Under the pieces are notes generated by a model. The model had not been told where the DNA came from. It made no database searches and was given only the letters and a program-made list of their open reading frames with translations. The position numbers and the translations under genes were made by a program. This document shows positions 45,134 to 53,722 of a stretch of DNA of 54,566 nucleotides, one piece after another. The first letter of the stretch is position 1. Each line of letters starts with the position of its first letter. Origin of the DNA: Candidatus Fimadaptatus faecigallinarum (GTDB lineage Bacteria; Bacillota; Clostridia; Christensenellales; Aristaeellaceae); the NCBI GenBank assembly GCA_018714445.1, contig DVNK01000009.1:1-54566 (forward strand), written 5' to 3'.

Positions 45134-45135
45134 AT

Positions 45136-46482
45136 CTATTCCTCCTGCAAAGCGTATTGCCCCTTGAGCTGCTCTATCACTTCCAGCGCGCGCTGACCTA
45201 TCGCCTCATACCGCTCCTTCTTTGAGCGTATGCGCCGGCCCAGCGGCGCCATGAGCCCGAAGTTGGCGTTCATCGGCTGGAAATCGCGGTTGGGCGTGGA
45301 TATGTACTTGCCCATCGCCCCCAGCGCCGTCATATCGGTAAAATCGACCGGCGCCTGTCCGCTGAGTTGCCGCGCCATCGATATACCCGCAACCAGCCCC
45401 GAGCCCGCCGACTCGACATAACCCTCCACGCCGGTCATCTGCCCGGCAAAGTACAGATCCTCACGTCCGATGCACTGATACCGCTCGTTTAAGAACCCTG
45501 GCGAATGCAGGTACGTGTTGCGGTGCATCACGCCATAGCGCGCAAACTCCGCGTGCTCCAAACCGGGTATCATGCCGAACACGCGCTTCTGCTCGCCGAA
45601 CTTCAGCCGCGTCTGGAATCCAACCAGATTGTACAGCGTACCCGCCGCGTCGTCCTGGCGCAGCTGCACCACCGCAAACGGCTCGCGTCCGGTGCGCGGA
45701 TCCTTCAGGCCCACCGGCTTGAGCGGCCCGTAGCACAGCGTATCGTGTCCGCGCGCCGCCAGCAGCTCCACCGCCAGGCAGCCCTCGAACACGTTCGCGC
45801 TCTTGTCCAGCGGGCGCTCGTCAAACCCATGCAGCGGCGCCAGCTCGGCATGGGTCAGCGCCTCATAGAACGCCTCATACTCCTCGCGCGTCATCGGGCA
45901 GTTCAGATAGTCGTCGCCGCGGTCGTAGCGCGACTGGCGGAACACCTTATCCATGTTAAGCGAGTCGGCGTACACCACCGGCGCGGCCGCGTCGTAGAAG
46001 TTGAGCTGGCTCACGCCTGGCAATGCAGCGATGGCTGCGCTCAGCGCATCGCTGGTCAGCGGGCCGGTCGCCACTATGCACGGCCCGTCGGGTATCGCGT
46101 CCAACTCCACGCGCTCCACGCTGCACAGCGGATGCTCGGTCAGCGTGCGCGTAATGTATCCCGAAAACTGCTCGCGGTCGACGGCCAGTGCGCCGCCCGC
46201 CGGCACCCGCGCCGCATCCGCCGCGCGCATTATCAGCGAGTCCAGCGCGCGCATCTCGGCCTTGAGCACGCCTACCGCATTGCTGAGCCGGTCCGAACGC
46301 AGTGAGTTCGAACACACCAGCTCCGCAAATCCCTGCGAATTATGCGCCGGCGAAAACCGCACCGGCTTCATCTCAACCAGGCGCACCGGTATGCCCCGAC
46401 GCACCAGCTGCCAGGCGGCTTCGCTGCCCGCCAGGCCCGCTCCTATTATTGTAACCTGCGTATTAGTCATAAAATCTGTCAT
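45136..46482 (-). CDS. trmFO: TrmFO, folate- and FAD-dependent tRNA m5U54 methyltransferase
   Basis: A 448-residue flavoprotein that uses methylenetetrahydrofolate to methylate U54 of tRNA. The N-terminal FAD motif [13 protein letters not shown] lies at about 14-26, followed by [16 protein letters not shown] and the conserved [11 protein letters not shown] block. Length is normal. The start is ATG 46482 or, equally well, ATG 46470; neither has a strong binding site. It is first in the trmFO-hslV-hslU unit. The xerC (codV) gene usually found between trmFO and hslV in Firmicutes is missing. Confidence 0.96.
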   Translation of the reverse strand: MTDFMTNTQVTIIGAGLAGSEAAWQLVRRGIPVRLVEMKPVRFSPAHNSQGFAELVCSNSLRSDRLSNAVGVLKAEMRALDSLIMRAADAARVPAGGALAVDREQFSGYITRTLTEHPLCSVERVELDAIPDGPCIVATGPLTSDALSAAIAALPGVSQLNFYDAAAPVVYADSLNMDKVFRQSRYDRGDDYLNCPMTREEYEAFYEALTHAELAPLHGFDERPLDKSANVFEGCLAVELLAARGHDTLCYGPLKPVGLKDPRTGREPFAVVQLRQDDAAGTLYNLVGFQTRLKFGEQKRVFGMIPGLEHAEFARYGVMHRNTYLHSPGFLNERYQCIGREDLYFAGQMTGVEGYVESAGSGLVAGISMARQLSGQAPVDFTDMTALGAMGKYISTPNRDFQPMNANFGLMAPLGRRIRSKKERYEAIGQRALEVIEQLKGQYALQEE

Positions 46483-46633
46483 TAAGCGTACACCAAGATA
46501 ATTTATTTTGTCAAAATCAAGGTTAATGAGTTCAGGCGAATGATCTGCGCGCGATATACGCGCGTTGACTGCATGGCCATGGCGCGCCGTAAACGCACAC
46601 GCGCTAACGGCAACTTATCCACGGTGCACGCCA

Positions 46634-47032
46634 GTCGAGTCCACTGGACGCGCATTTGCCAACTGCGGCTTATCCGCGCAGCGCGCGTCTCTCGCGTCCA
46701 CTAGGCGTACATCCGCTAACTGCACCTTATCCGTTCGGCGCGTGTCTCTCGCGTCCACTAGACGTACATCCGCTAACTGCGGCTTACCCGCGCGGCGCGT
46801 GTTTCTCGCGTCCACTAGACGTACATTCGCCAACTGCGGCTTACCTGCGCAGTGCGTGTCTTTCGCGTCCACTAGACGTACATCCGCTAACTGCGGCTTA
46901 CCTGCGCGGCGCGCGTCTCTCGCGTCCACTAGGCGTACATCCTCCAACTGCGGCTTATTCGCGTAATGCGTATCTCTCGCGTCTACAATATGCACATTTG
47001 CCAACTGCATTATATCGGCTTTGCACGCTATG
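46634..47032. repeat. 57-bp tandem repeat, seven copies, between trmFO and topA
   Basis: Seven contiguous units start at 46634, 46691, 46748, 46805, 46862, 46919 and 46976, all exactly 57 bases apart. The unit carries CTCGCGTCCACTAGACGTAC-like and CAACTGCGGCTTA-like blocks; the middle copies are most alike and the ends decay. Changes are mostly transitions. Because 57 is 19 codons, a minus-strand frame (46615-47109) stays open with a 19-residue repeat, but it has a GTG start and no binding site. Confidence 0.92.
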
Positions 47033-47055
47033 CACACTGTAAATTGATGTAATTC

Positions 47056-47074
47056 GCATGGCAGCAAGCCATGC
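47056..47074 (-). terminator. Small hairpin, possible terminator of topA
   Basis: A perfect 7-bp stem GCATGGC/GCCATGC with a five-base loop, about 95 bases past the topA stop. On the minus strand GAATTACATCAATTT follows. Weak. Confidence 0.3.
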
Positions 47075-47170
47075 ACAATACCTGCGCGGCTAGACTGCCG
47101 TATCCACACGCCGGCACAACCGAGTCAGCAGCACAACCAGCTTTGCGGCGCATACCGCTCATTCTGGCCG

Positions 47171-49270
47171 TCAGTCTTCGTCGCCCTCCTGCGGCGTCAG
47201 CTCGACGCGGTGGCGGCAGGTCTCGTTGGTGCACACATGCGCCATCGCGCCCTTGCGCCCGCGCTTGAGCACCATCATCGAGCCGCACACCGGGCACTTT
47301 TCGCGCACCGGCATGTCCCAGGATACAAAGTCGCACTCGGGATAGTGCTCGCATCCGTAGAACTTGCGCCCCTTGTGGCTCATGCGCTCCAGCAGCTTGC
47401 CGCCGCATTTGGGACACGGCGCGTCGATCTCCTTGAGCAGCGCCTTGGTATTGCGGCACTCCGGGAAGTTGGGACATGCCAGGAACTTGCCATACCGTCC
47501 CATCTTGTACACCATAAGCGCGCCGCACTTATCGCACACCACGTCGGACACCTGATCGACTATCTGCACCTTTTCCATCGACTTTTCGGCGTTTTCGAGC
47601 GTCTTTTCAAACGGGCCATAGAAGTCGGAAATCACCTTGTGCCAGTCGAGCTCGCCCTCCTCGACCTCATCGAGCTCCTCCTCCATGTTGGCGGTGAACG
47701 TAAGGTCGACTATGTTGCTGAAGTACTGCTTCATCAGGTCCGTGACTATCAGGCCCAGCTCCGTGGGCACCAGGCGCTTGTTCTCGCGGGATATATAGCC
47801 GCGCGCGATTATCGTGGTTATCGTAGGCGCGTAGGTGCTGGGACGGCCTATGCCCTTTTCCTCCAGCTCGCGCACCAGCGACGCCTCGGTATAGCGGGGC
47901 GGCGGCTGCGTAAAGCGCTGATCGGCCGCGGCGTCCTTGAGCTCGAGCGCCATGCCCTCGGTTATGTCGGGCAGACGCGTATCCTTCTCCTCGACCTCGT
48001 CGTCCAGCGACTCCTCGTACACCACAGTGAAGCCCGCAAACTTCTTGCGCGTGCCGGTAAAGCGCATCACGACCGGCCCGCCGCTCAGATCGACCGACAG
48101 CGTGTCGTACACTGCCGGCGTCATCTGACTCGACACAAACCGCGAATATATCAACTTGTACAGCTTGAACTGATCGCGCGTCAATGACTCCTTGATGGAG
48201 TCGGGCGTGCGGGTCATATCGGTGGGACGTATCGCCTCATGGGCATCCTGCGCAGTTTTGCGCGAGCGGTAAACGTTGGGGGTCTCAGGCAGATACTCCG
48301 CGCCATAGCGCTCGCCTATCAGCCCGCGCACCGCGGCTATCGCCTCATCGGACACTCGCGTCGAGTCGGTGCGGATGTAGCTTATAAGGCCCTGCGTGCC
48401 CTCGCCCTCCAGATCCACGCCTTCGTAGAGTTGCTGGGCTATCTGCATCGTCTTTTGAGTCGTGAAGCCCAGCTTGCGCGAGGCCTCCTGCTGCATGTTG
48501 GATGTGGTGAACGGCGCGGCGGGGTTTTTGCGCTTTTCGCCCTTGCGCACCGCCGAGACCGTGTACGACTGTGCGCGAATCAGCTCCAGCGCGCTTTCAG
48601 CCTGTTCACGGCTGGTTATGTGTTCCTGTTCGCCGCCCAGCGTGACCAGTCGCGCGCCCAGCTCAACGCCGGCGCAACTGAATCGCCCGGTCAACACCCA
48701 GTACTCCTCGGGCACGAATTCGTCTATCTCGCGTTCGCGGTCGCAGATCATGCGCGTGGCCACCGACTGCACGCGGCCTGCGCTCAGGCCCTTTTTGACC
48801 TTCTGCCACAGCAGCGGGCTTATCTTGTAGCCCACAAGCCGGTCCAGCACACGCCGCGCCTGTTGCGCGTTTACCAGGTTCATGTTGATTGGCCGCGCGA
48901 CCTTCATCGCCGCCTTGACTGCCTTACTGGTTATCTCGTGGAACTCAACGCGACAGGCCTCGTCCTCCTTTATGCCCAGCACGTATGCCAGATGCCACGA
49001 TATCGCCTCGCCCTCGCGGTCAGGGTCGGTGGCCAGGTATATCTTGCTTGCGGTGCGCGCGTCCTTGCGTATGCGGTCGAGTATCTCGCCCCGGCCGCGT
49101 ATAGTTATGTAGCGCGGCTCGAAGTTGTTGTCCACGTCCACGCCCATCTGCGACTTGGGCAGATCGCGCACGTGACCGTTGGACGCCTCGACTTTATAGC
49201 CCCGACCCAGGAACTTGCCTATCGTGCGTGCCTTCGCCGGGGATTCCACTATTACCAGCTTGTTCGTCAT
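47171..49270 (-). CDS. topA: DNA topoisomerase I
   Basis: A 699-residue type IA topoisomerase that relaxes negative supercoils. The TOPRIM domain starts at VIVESPAKARTIGKFLG with the acidic DPDRE block at about 82-86, and the active-site tyrosine Y298 is in ISYIRTDSTR. Three C-terminal zinc ribbons follow, with CDKCG...CPNFPEC, CPKCG...CEHYPEC and CPVCG...CTNETC. ATG 49270 has GGAGG seven bases upstream. It lies 36 bases after dprA, the standard dprA-topA pair. Confidence 0.97.
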   Translation of the reverse strand: MTNKLVIVESPAKARTIGKFLGRGYKVEASNGHVRDLPKSQMGVDVDNNFEPRYITIRGRGEILDRIRKDARTASKIYLATDPDREGEAISWHLAYVLGIKEDEACRVEFHEITSKAVKAAMKVARPINMNLVNAQQARRVLDRLVGYKISPLLWQKVKKGLSAGRVQSVATRMICDREREIDEFVPEEYWVLTGRFSCAGVELGARLVTLGGEQEHITSREQAESALELIRAQSYTVSAVRKGEKRKNPAAPFTTSNMQQEASRKLGFTTQKTMQIAQQLYEGVDLEGEGTQGLISYIRTDSTRVSDEAIAAVRGLIGERYGAEYLPETPNVYRSRKTAQDAHEAIRPTDMTRTPDSIKESLTRDQFKLYKLIYSRFVSSQMTPAVYDTLSVDLSGGPVVMRFTGTRKKFAGFTVVYEESLDDEVEEKDTRLPDITEGMALELKDAAADQRFTQPPPRYTEASLVRELEEKGIGRPSTYAPTITTIIARGYISRENKRLVPTELGLIVTDLMKQYFSNIVDLTFTANMEEELDEVEEGELDWHKVISDFYGPFEKTLENAEKSMEKVQIVDQVSDVVCDKCGALMVYKMGRYGKFLACPNFPECRNTKALLKEIDAPCPKCGGKLLERMSHKGRKFYGCEHYPECDFVSWDMPVREKCPVCGSMMVLKRGRKGAMAHVCTNETCRHRVELTPQEGDED

Positions 49271-49306
49271 CAGCCGACCTCCATCATATGAAAAACCGTC
49301 CGCGCC

Positions 49307-50824
49307 TCAGCGCAGCGCATCATCGATTCTAAAATGTTTACCCGTGGTTTCATATATTATTCTCTTTATTTTCAGCATTGTCAAGAGTGAATTTAGCCTG
49401 GCCGTGTCAAAATCGGTTTGAGAAATCATTTCGTCGAATGAATGTTCGCGCTTTTGGAGCAATTCGACTATCCTGCGCTCATCCTCAGTCAGCTCCGGCA
49501 TCGCGCGTCGGGGCACGGATTGCGCGTCAGCCGCGGCAGTATCGGTCGGTGCATGATCGGTTTTGCGCGAGGCGCGCAGTTTCCTGGAAGCGCGTGCAGG
49601 TATGGCGGGTTTAACTGGCTCGGCGCCTGCATTTGACGCATTGCGCTTAGCGCCGGACGGCTCGGGACTGGCCGTAAGCGCCGCATGTCCATCGGCCGCA
49701 GCCTGCACATGTGCGTCAGCCGGCGCTGTATCGCGCTGCAGGCCCGGCTTTGTGCCACAGCCGACTGCGACTTCGCGCACCGCTTGACGCGACACGGATG
49801 CCTTCCGCGCGTCGGCGTCGGACATTAGAGTGGCGTCGCCCTTCTTGCCGGCAAAGCCTGCCGCGCTGTCTGACGGCGCATACGTCTCAGCGACGTCGAG
49901 CGCGCCAAACCTGTCGCGGTCGTCCAACCCGACTATGCCGAGCGGTTCCAGCACATCGAAGCTGGTCAGTGCAGGCGCGGCGCCTTCCAACAGCAGCGCG
50001 TTGGAGCCGGCATACCGCGCGTCGAGTATCGAACCGGGCACCACGAACACTTCACGACCCATATTGAGCGCATGACTGGCCGTGTTGAGCGCGCCCGAAC
50101 GCGCCGGCGCTTCAACTATGAGCGTGCCGCGCGCCAGCCCGGCGATTATGCGATTGCGCACCGGAAAGTATATGTGATTGGCATGCATACCGGGCATGTA
50201 CTCGGATATCAGCGAGCCGCCGGACTCGAGCAGCCTGCGCACCAGCACCTGGTTATCGGCAGGATACGGCACGTCCACGCCGCAGCCCAGTACGCCTATC
50301 ACCCGCCCGCCGCCATCCAGCGCGCCCTCCACAGCAGCGGCGTCTATGCCCACGGCCATGCCCGTTATGAGTTGAGCGCCCGCCTGCGCAAAGTCTCGGC
50401 CAAAGCCCCGGGCGATGCCCGCACCTTCAGGCGAACACTTGCGCGTGCCTACGACCGCAATGCCTTCAAGCACGTTCAGGTCGCGATTGCCGCGCACGAA
50501 CAGCAATTCGGGCGGTATGATTATGTCGGCCAGTTCCTCCAGGCACTCGGGATATTCGGCGTCGCCGCGGCAGACAAACGTCACGCCGCGCATGCGCAAC
50601 CGCTCCAGCAGCGCATCTATGTACTGTTCAGAGTTGAGCCTGCGCATGCGTGCCAGCTGTTGCTCGCCCACGTACCTGCTCAGCACATCGGGCGGATTGT
50701 CGAACAGCTCCTCCGGCGAGGCCAGGTCGCGAACTATGCGCGCATACTTGTCTATCGCGGGGCACACAAATGTGTATAGCCACAACCGCCTGCGCTGTCT
50801 GAGCGAATACTCCACGCTCATCAT
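49307..50824 (-). CDS. dprA: DNA-processing protein DprA with a long low-complexity linker
   Basis: A 505-residue protein that loads RecA on incoming single-stranded DNA during transformation. The Rossmann core (about 90-300) has VVGTRKCSPEG, GMAVGIDAAA and LGCGVDVPYPADNQ. A linker of about 140 residues (301-443), rich in Ala, Asp, Lys and Pro, separates it from the C-terminal winged helix (446-505). Usual DprA proteins are about 360 residues. The start is ATG 50824 or the next ATG at 50821; the binding site AAAGG is very near both. It diverges from comM. Confidence 0.94.
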   Translation of the reverse strand: MMSVEYSLRQRRRLWLYTFVCPAIDKYARIVRDLASPEELFDNPPDVLSRYVGEQQLARMRRLNSEQYIDALLERLRMRGVTFVCRGDAEYPECLEELADIIIPPELLFVRGNRDLNVLEGIAVVGTRKCSPEGAGIARGFGRDFAQAGAQLITGMAVGIDAAAVEGALDGGGRVIGVLGCGVDVPYPADNQVLVRRLLESGGSLISEYMPGMHANHIYFPVRNRIIAGLARGTLIVEAPARSGALNTASHALNMGREVFVVPGSILDARYAGSNALLLEGAAPALTSFDVLEPLGIVGLDDRDRFGALDVAETYAPSDSAAGFAGKKGDATLMSDADARKASVSRQAVREVAVGCGTKPGLQRDTAPADAHVQAAADGHAALTASPEPSGAKRNASNAGAEPVKPAIPARASRKLRASRKTDHAPTDTAAADAQSVPRRAMPELTEDERRIVELLQKREHSFDEMISQTDFDTARLNSLLTMLKIKRIIYETTGKHFRIDDALR

Positions 50825-50898
50825 CCTTTATCATTTGTAACGCTATCGTCCGTCCTGATGCATTCGCAACCCTGTACTATCAGCGATGCGTCTATTCT

Positions 50899-50927
50899 AT
50901 ATTAGCACACGATGTGTGAATTTACAA
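50899..50927 (-). promoter_or_regulatory. Likely promoter of dprA-topA with a palindrome in the spacer
   Basis: On the minus strand, -35 TTGTAA (50922-50927), 17-base spacer and TGCTAATAT extended -10 (-10 at 50899-50904). The spacer contains CACAC-N3-GTGTG (50906-50918), placed where a repressor could block polymerase. Confidence 0.62.
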
Positions 50928-51062
50928 CTTTGCCATATATATTTTCACATGTTCGACAGTTCAAAATCTCAAATACTGCGCAGTTTCCCGCAAAGTTCAG
51001 GCATTGCGCACTGAATTCAGTCATATTTTACAGCTAATTCTATGTATCAGTCAAATCGGAGC

Positions 51063-51091
51063 TTTACGCCGACTGTGCTGCGATATATAAT
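51063..51091 (+). promoter_or_regulatory. Likely sigma-A promoter of comM
   Basis: -35 TTTACG (51063-51068), 17-base spacer and consensus -10 TATAAT (51086-51091), 62 bases before the comM start. Confidence 0.7.
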
Positions 51092-51153
51092 ACATACATA
51101 TGATACTAACGCAAAACCGGCCGCGCGTCAAGCGGGCCGCAGGGAGGTGCGCC

Positions 51154-52683
51154 ATGCTTGCCAGGGTGATGAGCATAGGTATACTCGGAATAGACGGCTA
51201 TCCGGTCACGATAGAAGTCGACAAGAGCACCGGACTGCCCGGCTATGACATAGTGGGCTTGCCCGACGCTTCGGTCAAGGAGAGCCGCGAACGCGTGCGC
51301 TCGGCACTGCGCAATTCAGGCCTTGAGTTCCCGGTAGGCCGGTACACCGTCAACCTCGCGCCCGCTGACACCCGCAAGGAAGGCCCCGCTTTTGAACTGC
51401 CGATAGCCATTGCCATAATGATCTGCGCCGGCGCGCTCGAGCAGAGCTCCATTAACGGCATGGCGATATCCGGCGAACTCGCGCTGGGCGGCGGCGTAAA
51501 CCCTATAAACGGCGCGCTGTCCATGGCCATAACCGCGCGTCAGCTGGGCTTTAAGCGCATTATGCTGCCGAGCGAAAATGCCCCTGAAGCCAGCTGCATA
51601 CAGGGTCTGGACGTGATACCGGTGTCCTCGCTCGCCGACGTGGAGGCCCACCTCACCGGCCGCAAAGTCATTGAGCCGCTGCATCCGCAGCCCTATTCCG
51701 ACTTGATGGGTGCGCGTCAGTTTGACCAGGACTTTGCCGACGTGCGCGGCCAGCGCGCCGCCAAACGCGCTCTTGAGATCGCCGCCGCCGGCGGACACAA
51801 CGTGATAATGGTCGGTGAACCCGGCTCGGGCAAGACCATGCTGGCGCGCTGCCTGCCCTCCATACTGCCGGACATGACGTTTGAAGAGGCGCTCGAGGTC
51901 ACGCGCATACACTCGGTGCTGGGCGGCACTCGCGGCAAAGGCCTCATGACCATGCGCCCATTCTGCGCGCCGCACCACACCTCATCAGCTGCAGCGCTGG
52001 TGGGCGGCGGCTCAAACGCCAGGCCCGGTCAGGTATCACGCGCGCATCGGGGCGTGCTGTTCCTCGACGAGCTGCCCGAGTTCGCACGCAGCGCGCTGGA
52101 AGCGCTGCGCCAGCCATTGGAGGACGGCTTCATATCAGTGACTCGCACTCATGCGCAGGCGGTATATCCGGCGCAGTTTATGCTGGTATGCTCAATGAAT
52201 CCCTGTCCGTGCGGCTATTTCGGCTCGCACTCGCACACCTGCCGTTGTACGCCGGCCGAACTCAAGCGCTACCGCAATCGCATATCCGGCCCGCTGCTGG
52301 ACCGCATAGACATACAGATAGAAGTCGAATCCGTGCCGGTCAACCAGATAACCATGCGCTCGGCCGAGGAGCCGTCCGACGCCATACGCCAGCGCGTCAA
52401 CGCCGCGCGCAGGCTCCAGCAGCAGCGCTACTGCAACGACGGCATAACCTGCAACGCACAGCTGACGAGCCGTCTGCTCGAAAAGTACTGCGCGCTTGAT
52501 GAAGCGCCGCGGCAGCTGCTTGAATCCGCCGCAAACGTCCTGCACCTGTCGTCGCGTGGCTTCACGCGGCTCATAAAGGTCGCGCGCACAATAGCCGATC
52601 TGGACGGCGGCGCCAATATAACCGAGCAGCACGTCGCCGAAGCCATTGGCTACCGTTCGTTGGATGGAAAGTACTGGAACTGA
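51154..52683 (+). CDS. comM: YifB/ComM-family Mg-chelatase-like AAA ATPase
   Basis: A 509-residue protein. The N-terminal half has a Lon-protease-like S5 fold (DIVGLPDASVKESRERVRSAL), the middle has Walker A GEPGSGKTM and Walker B VLFLDELPEF, and the C-terminal part is the Mg-chelatase-like lid (FTRLIKVARTIADLDG). ComM in Gram-negative bacteria is a hexameric helicase that aids branch migration in transformation. ATG 51154 has AGGGAGG about six bases upstream. It lies divergently next to dprA, also a transformation gene. Confidence 0.95.
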   Translation: MLARVMSIGILGIDGYPVTIEVDKSTGLPGYDIVGLPDASVKESRERVRSALRNSGLEFPVGRYTVNLAPADTRKEGPAFELPIAIAIMICAGALEQSSINGMAISGELALGGGVNPINGALSMAITARQLGFKRIMLPSENAPEASCIQGLDVIPVSSLADVEAHLTGRKVIEPLHPQPYSDLMGARQFDQDFADVRGQRAAKRALEIAAAGGHNVIMVGEPGSGKTMLARCLPSILPDMTFEEALEVTRIHSVLGGTRGKGLMTMRPFCAPHHTSSAAALVGGGSNARPGQVSRAHRGVLFLDELPEFARSALEALRQPLEDGFISVTRTHAQAVYPAQFMLVCSMNPCPCGYFGSHSHTCRCTPAELKRYRNRISGPLLDRIDIQIEVESVPVNQITMRSAEEPSDAIRQRVNAARRLQQQRYCNDGITCNAQLTSRLLEKYCALDEAPRQLLESAANVLHLSSRGFTRLIKVARTIADLDGGANITEQHVAEAIGYRSLDGKYWN

Positions 52684-52714
52684 GCAGGCCTTGCGCGAGC
52701 GCCCGGCAAAACAT

Positions 52715-52755
52715 ACAAAGCCTGTGCTCCGCAAGCTCAGGAACACAGGCTGATT
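52715..52755. terminator. Bidirectional terminator between comM and the peptide cluster
   Basis: Arms AGCCTGTG (52719-52726) and CACAGGCT (52744-52751), with further inner TCC/GGA pairing. On the minus strand TTTGTATGTTTT follows, and on the plus strand GATTTAGC, so it could end both convergent transcripts. Bases 52756-52903 hold only a repeated CTGGCAGTCC motif. Confidence 0.68.
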
Positions 52756-52903
52756 TAGCTTATCGCCCGGCGAACCGCCCTGGCAGTCCGCGCTGTTAAG
52801 GCTCGCCCGCGCCAGCGCGCGCCTGGCCGGACAGACTGGCAGTCCCTGCGGCATGCGCACAGGCCCGGTCTGCCCACGCCTTGCGCACCCGGGGAACGGT
52901 TCG

Positions 52904-53260
52904 TCAGTCGGAGCCGCCCGAGCCGAACGCGCTGCACTGGCAGAGCTGCGTGCCGGTTATCGTCTTGCCGGTACCGCCCTGCAGGCAGAGGCAGAACTTC
53001 CTCTTCGAGCTTTTGCCGTATCCAGCTTCGCTGCAGGTGCACGAATTGCCGCCAGCCATCGAGCAATAGCCGCCAGCCACGGCGGTCAGCTCGTCATCGC
53101 TCACCTCGTCGGCTCCTTGTTCAAAGTCGCCATCCGTCAGTTGCATGCCCATAGTGCGCGCCAGCTCCCGCAGCTCATCCGCGCTCATTGCGACGGCGCG
53201 CTCGGCCAGCCCGGCGTCTCGGGCGATCATCTCGAGGAACGCCTTCATGTTGTCTGTCAT
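52904..53260 (-). CDS. Nif11-leader peptide precursor, copy 1 (last in cluster)
   Basis: A 118-residue RiPP-type precursor. Residues 1-64 form a Nif11-like leader starting MTDNMKAFLEM, acidic toward SDDELTAVAGG, where processing after GG (63-64) is expected. The 54-residue core has seven cysteines; six lie in three motifs CTCSEAGYG, CLCLQGGTG and CQCSAFGSG, each C-x-C-x3-G-x-G, and one more follows the GG (YC). ATG 53260 has AAAGGAG eight bases upstream. It lies 48 bases after copy 2 on the same strand. Whether the cysteines bind metal, form disulfides or become thioethers cannot be told from sequence. Confidence 0.85.
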   Translation of the reverse strand: MTDNMKAFLEMIARDAGLAERAVAMSADELRELARTMGMQLTDGDFEQGADEVSDDELTAVAGGYCSMAGGNSCTCSEAGYGKSSKRKFCLCLQGGTGKTITGTQLCQCSAFGSGGSD

Positions 53261-53308
53261 GTATACGTCTCCTTTCCAGCCGTACATTATCGTCCAGCGC
53301 GCGCGGCA

Positions 53309-53647
53309 TCAGTCCTCACCGGTGCCGTACAAGTAGCAGTCGCAGCGAAATTTCCCGCCCAGGCCCTTGCCAATGCCTATCGCCACGCAGCCGCACGGAT
53401 TGTTTTTGTCGCCGGCCGTGCCACCGCCGCCCGCCACGCAGGTGCACTTACCGCCGCCTGCGACCGTGCTCAGCTCATCGTCGTTGATCTCGCCATTCCC
53501 TTCGGGCGCCAGGTCGGCCTCGCCCAGTTCGAACCCCTGCGCCTTGGCCAGCGCCACAAGCTCCGCCTTGTCGAGCTTGGACGCACGCTTGGCCAGCTCG
53601 TCGTCGGCCGATATCCGTTCCATAAACTTTTTCATGTTGTCAGTCAT
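53309..53647 (-). CDS. Nif11-leader peptide precursor, copy 2
   Basis: A 112-residue paralogue. The leader starts MTDNMKKFMERIS, has helical Leu/Ala/Lys segments, and ends NDDELSTVAGG (GG at 64-65). The core of about 47 residues has exactly six cysteines in CTCVAGGGG, CGCVAIGIG and CDCYLYGTG, each C-x-C-x3-G-x-G, with 14 residues between successive CxC pairs. ATG 53647 has AAGGGAG eight bases upstream. It is 75 bases after copy 3. It is the most regular member of the family here. Confidence 0.86.
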   Translation of the reverse strand: MTDNMKKFMERISADDELAKRASKLDKAELVALAKAQGFELGEADLAPEGNGEINDDELSTVAGGGKCTCVAGGGGTAGDKNNPCGCVAIGIGKGLGGKFRCDCYLYGTGED

Positions 53648-53722
53648 GTATAACACTCCCTTATAAAGCCCTGTTTGCCGCCGGATGCGCATTGCCCGCA
53701 ATCCATGCACGCCTTTGCCGCG

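Noticed and set aside
46634-47032. CRISPR array
   Set aside because: The repeats are contiguous with no unique spacers and no cas genes are near. The same holds for the arrays at 640, 12515 and 17350.
46615-47109. A 164-residue repeat protein on the minus strand
   Set aside because: It has a GTG start without a ribosome binding site and is open only because the repeat period (57) is divisible by three. Kept as a repeat array, with the coding option noted as a finding.
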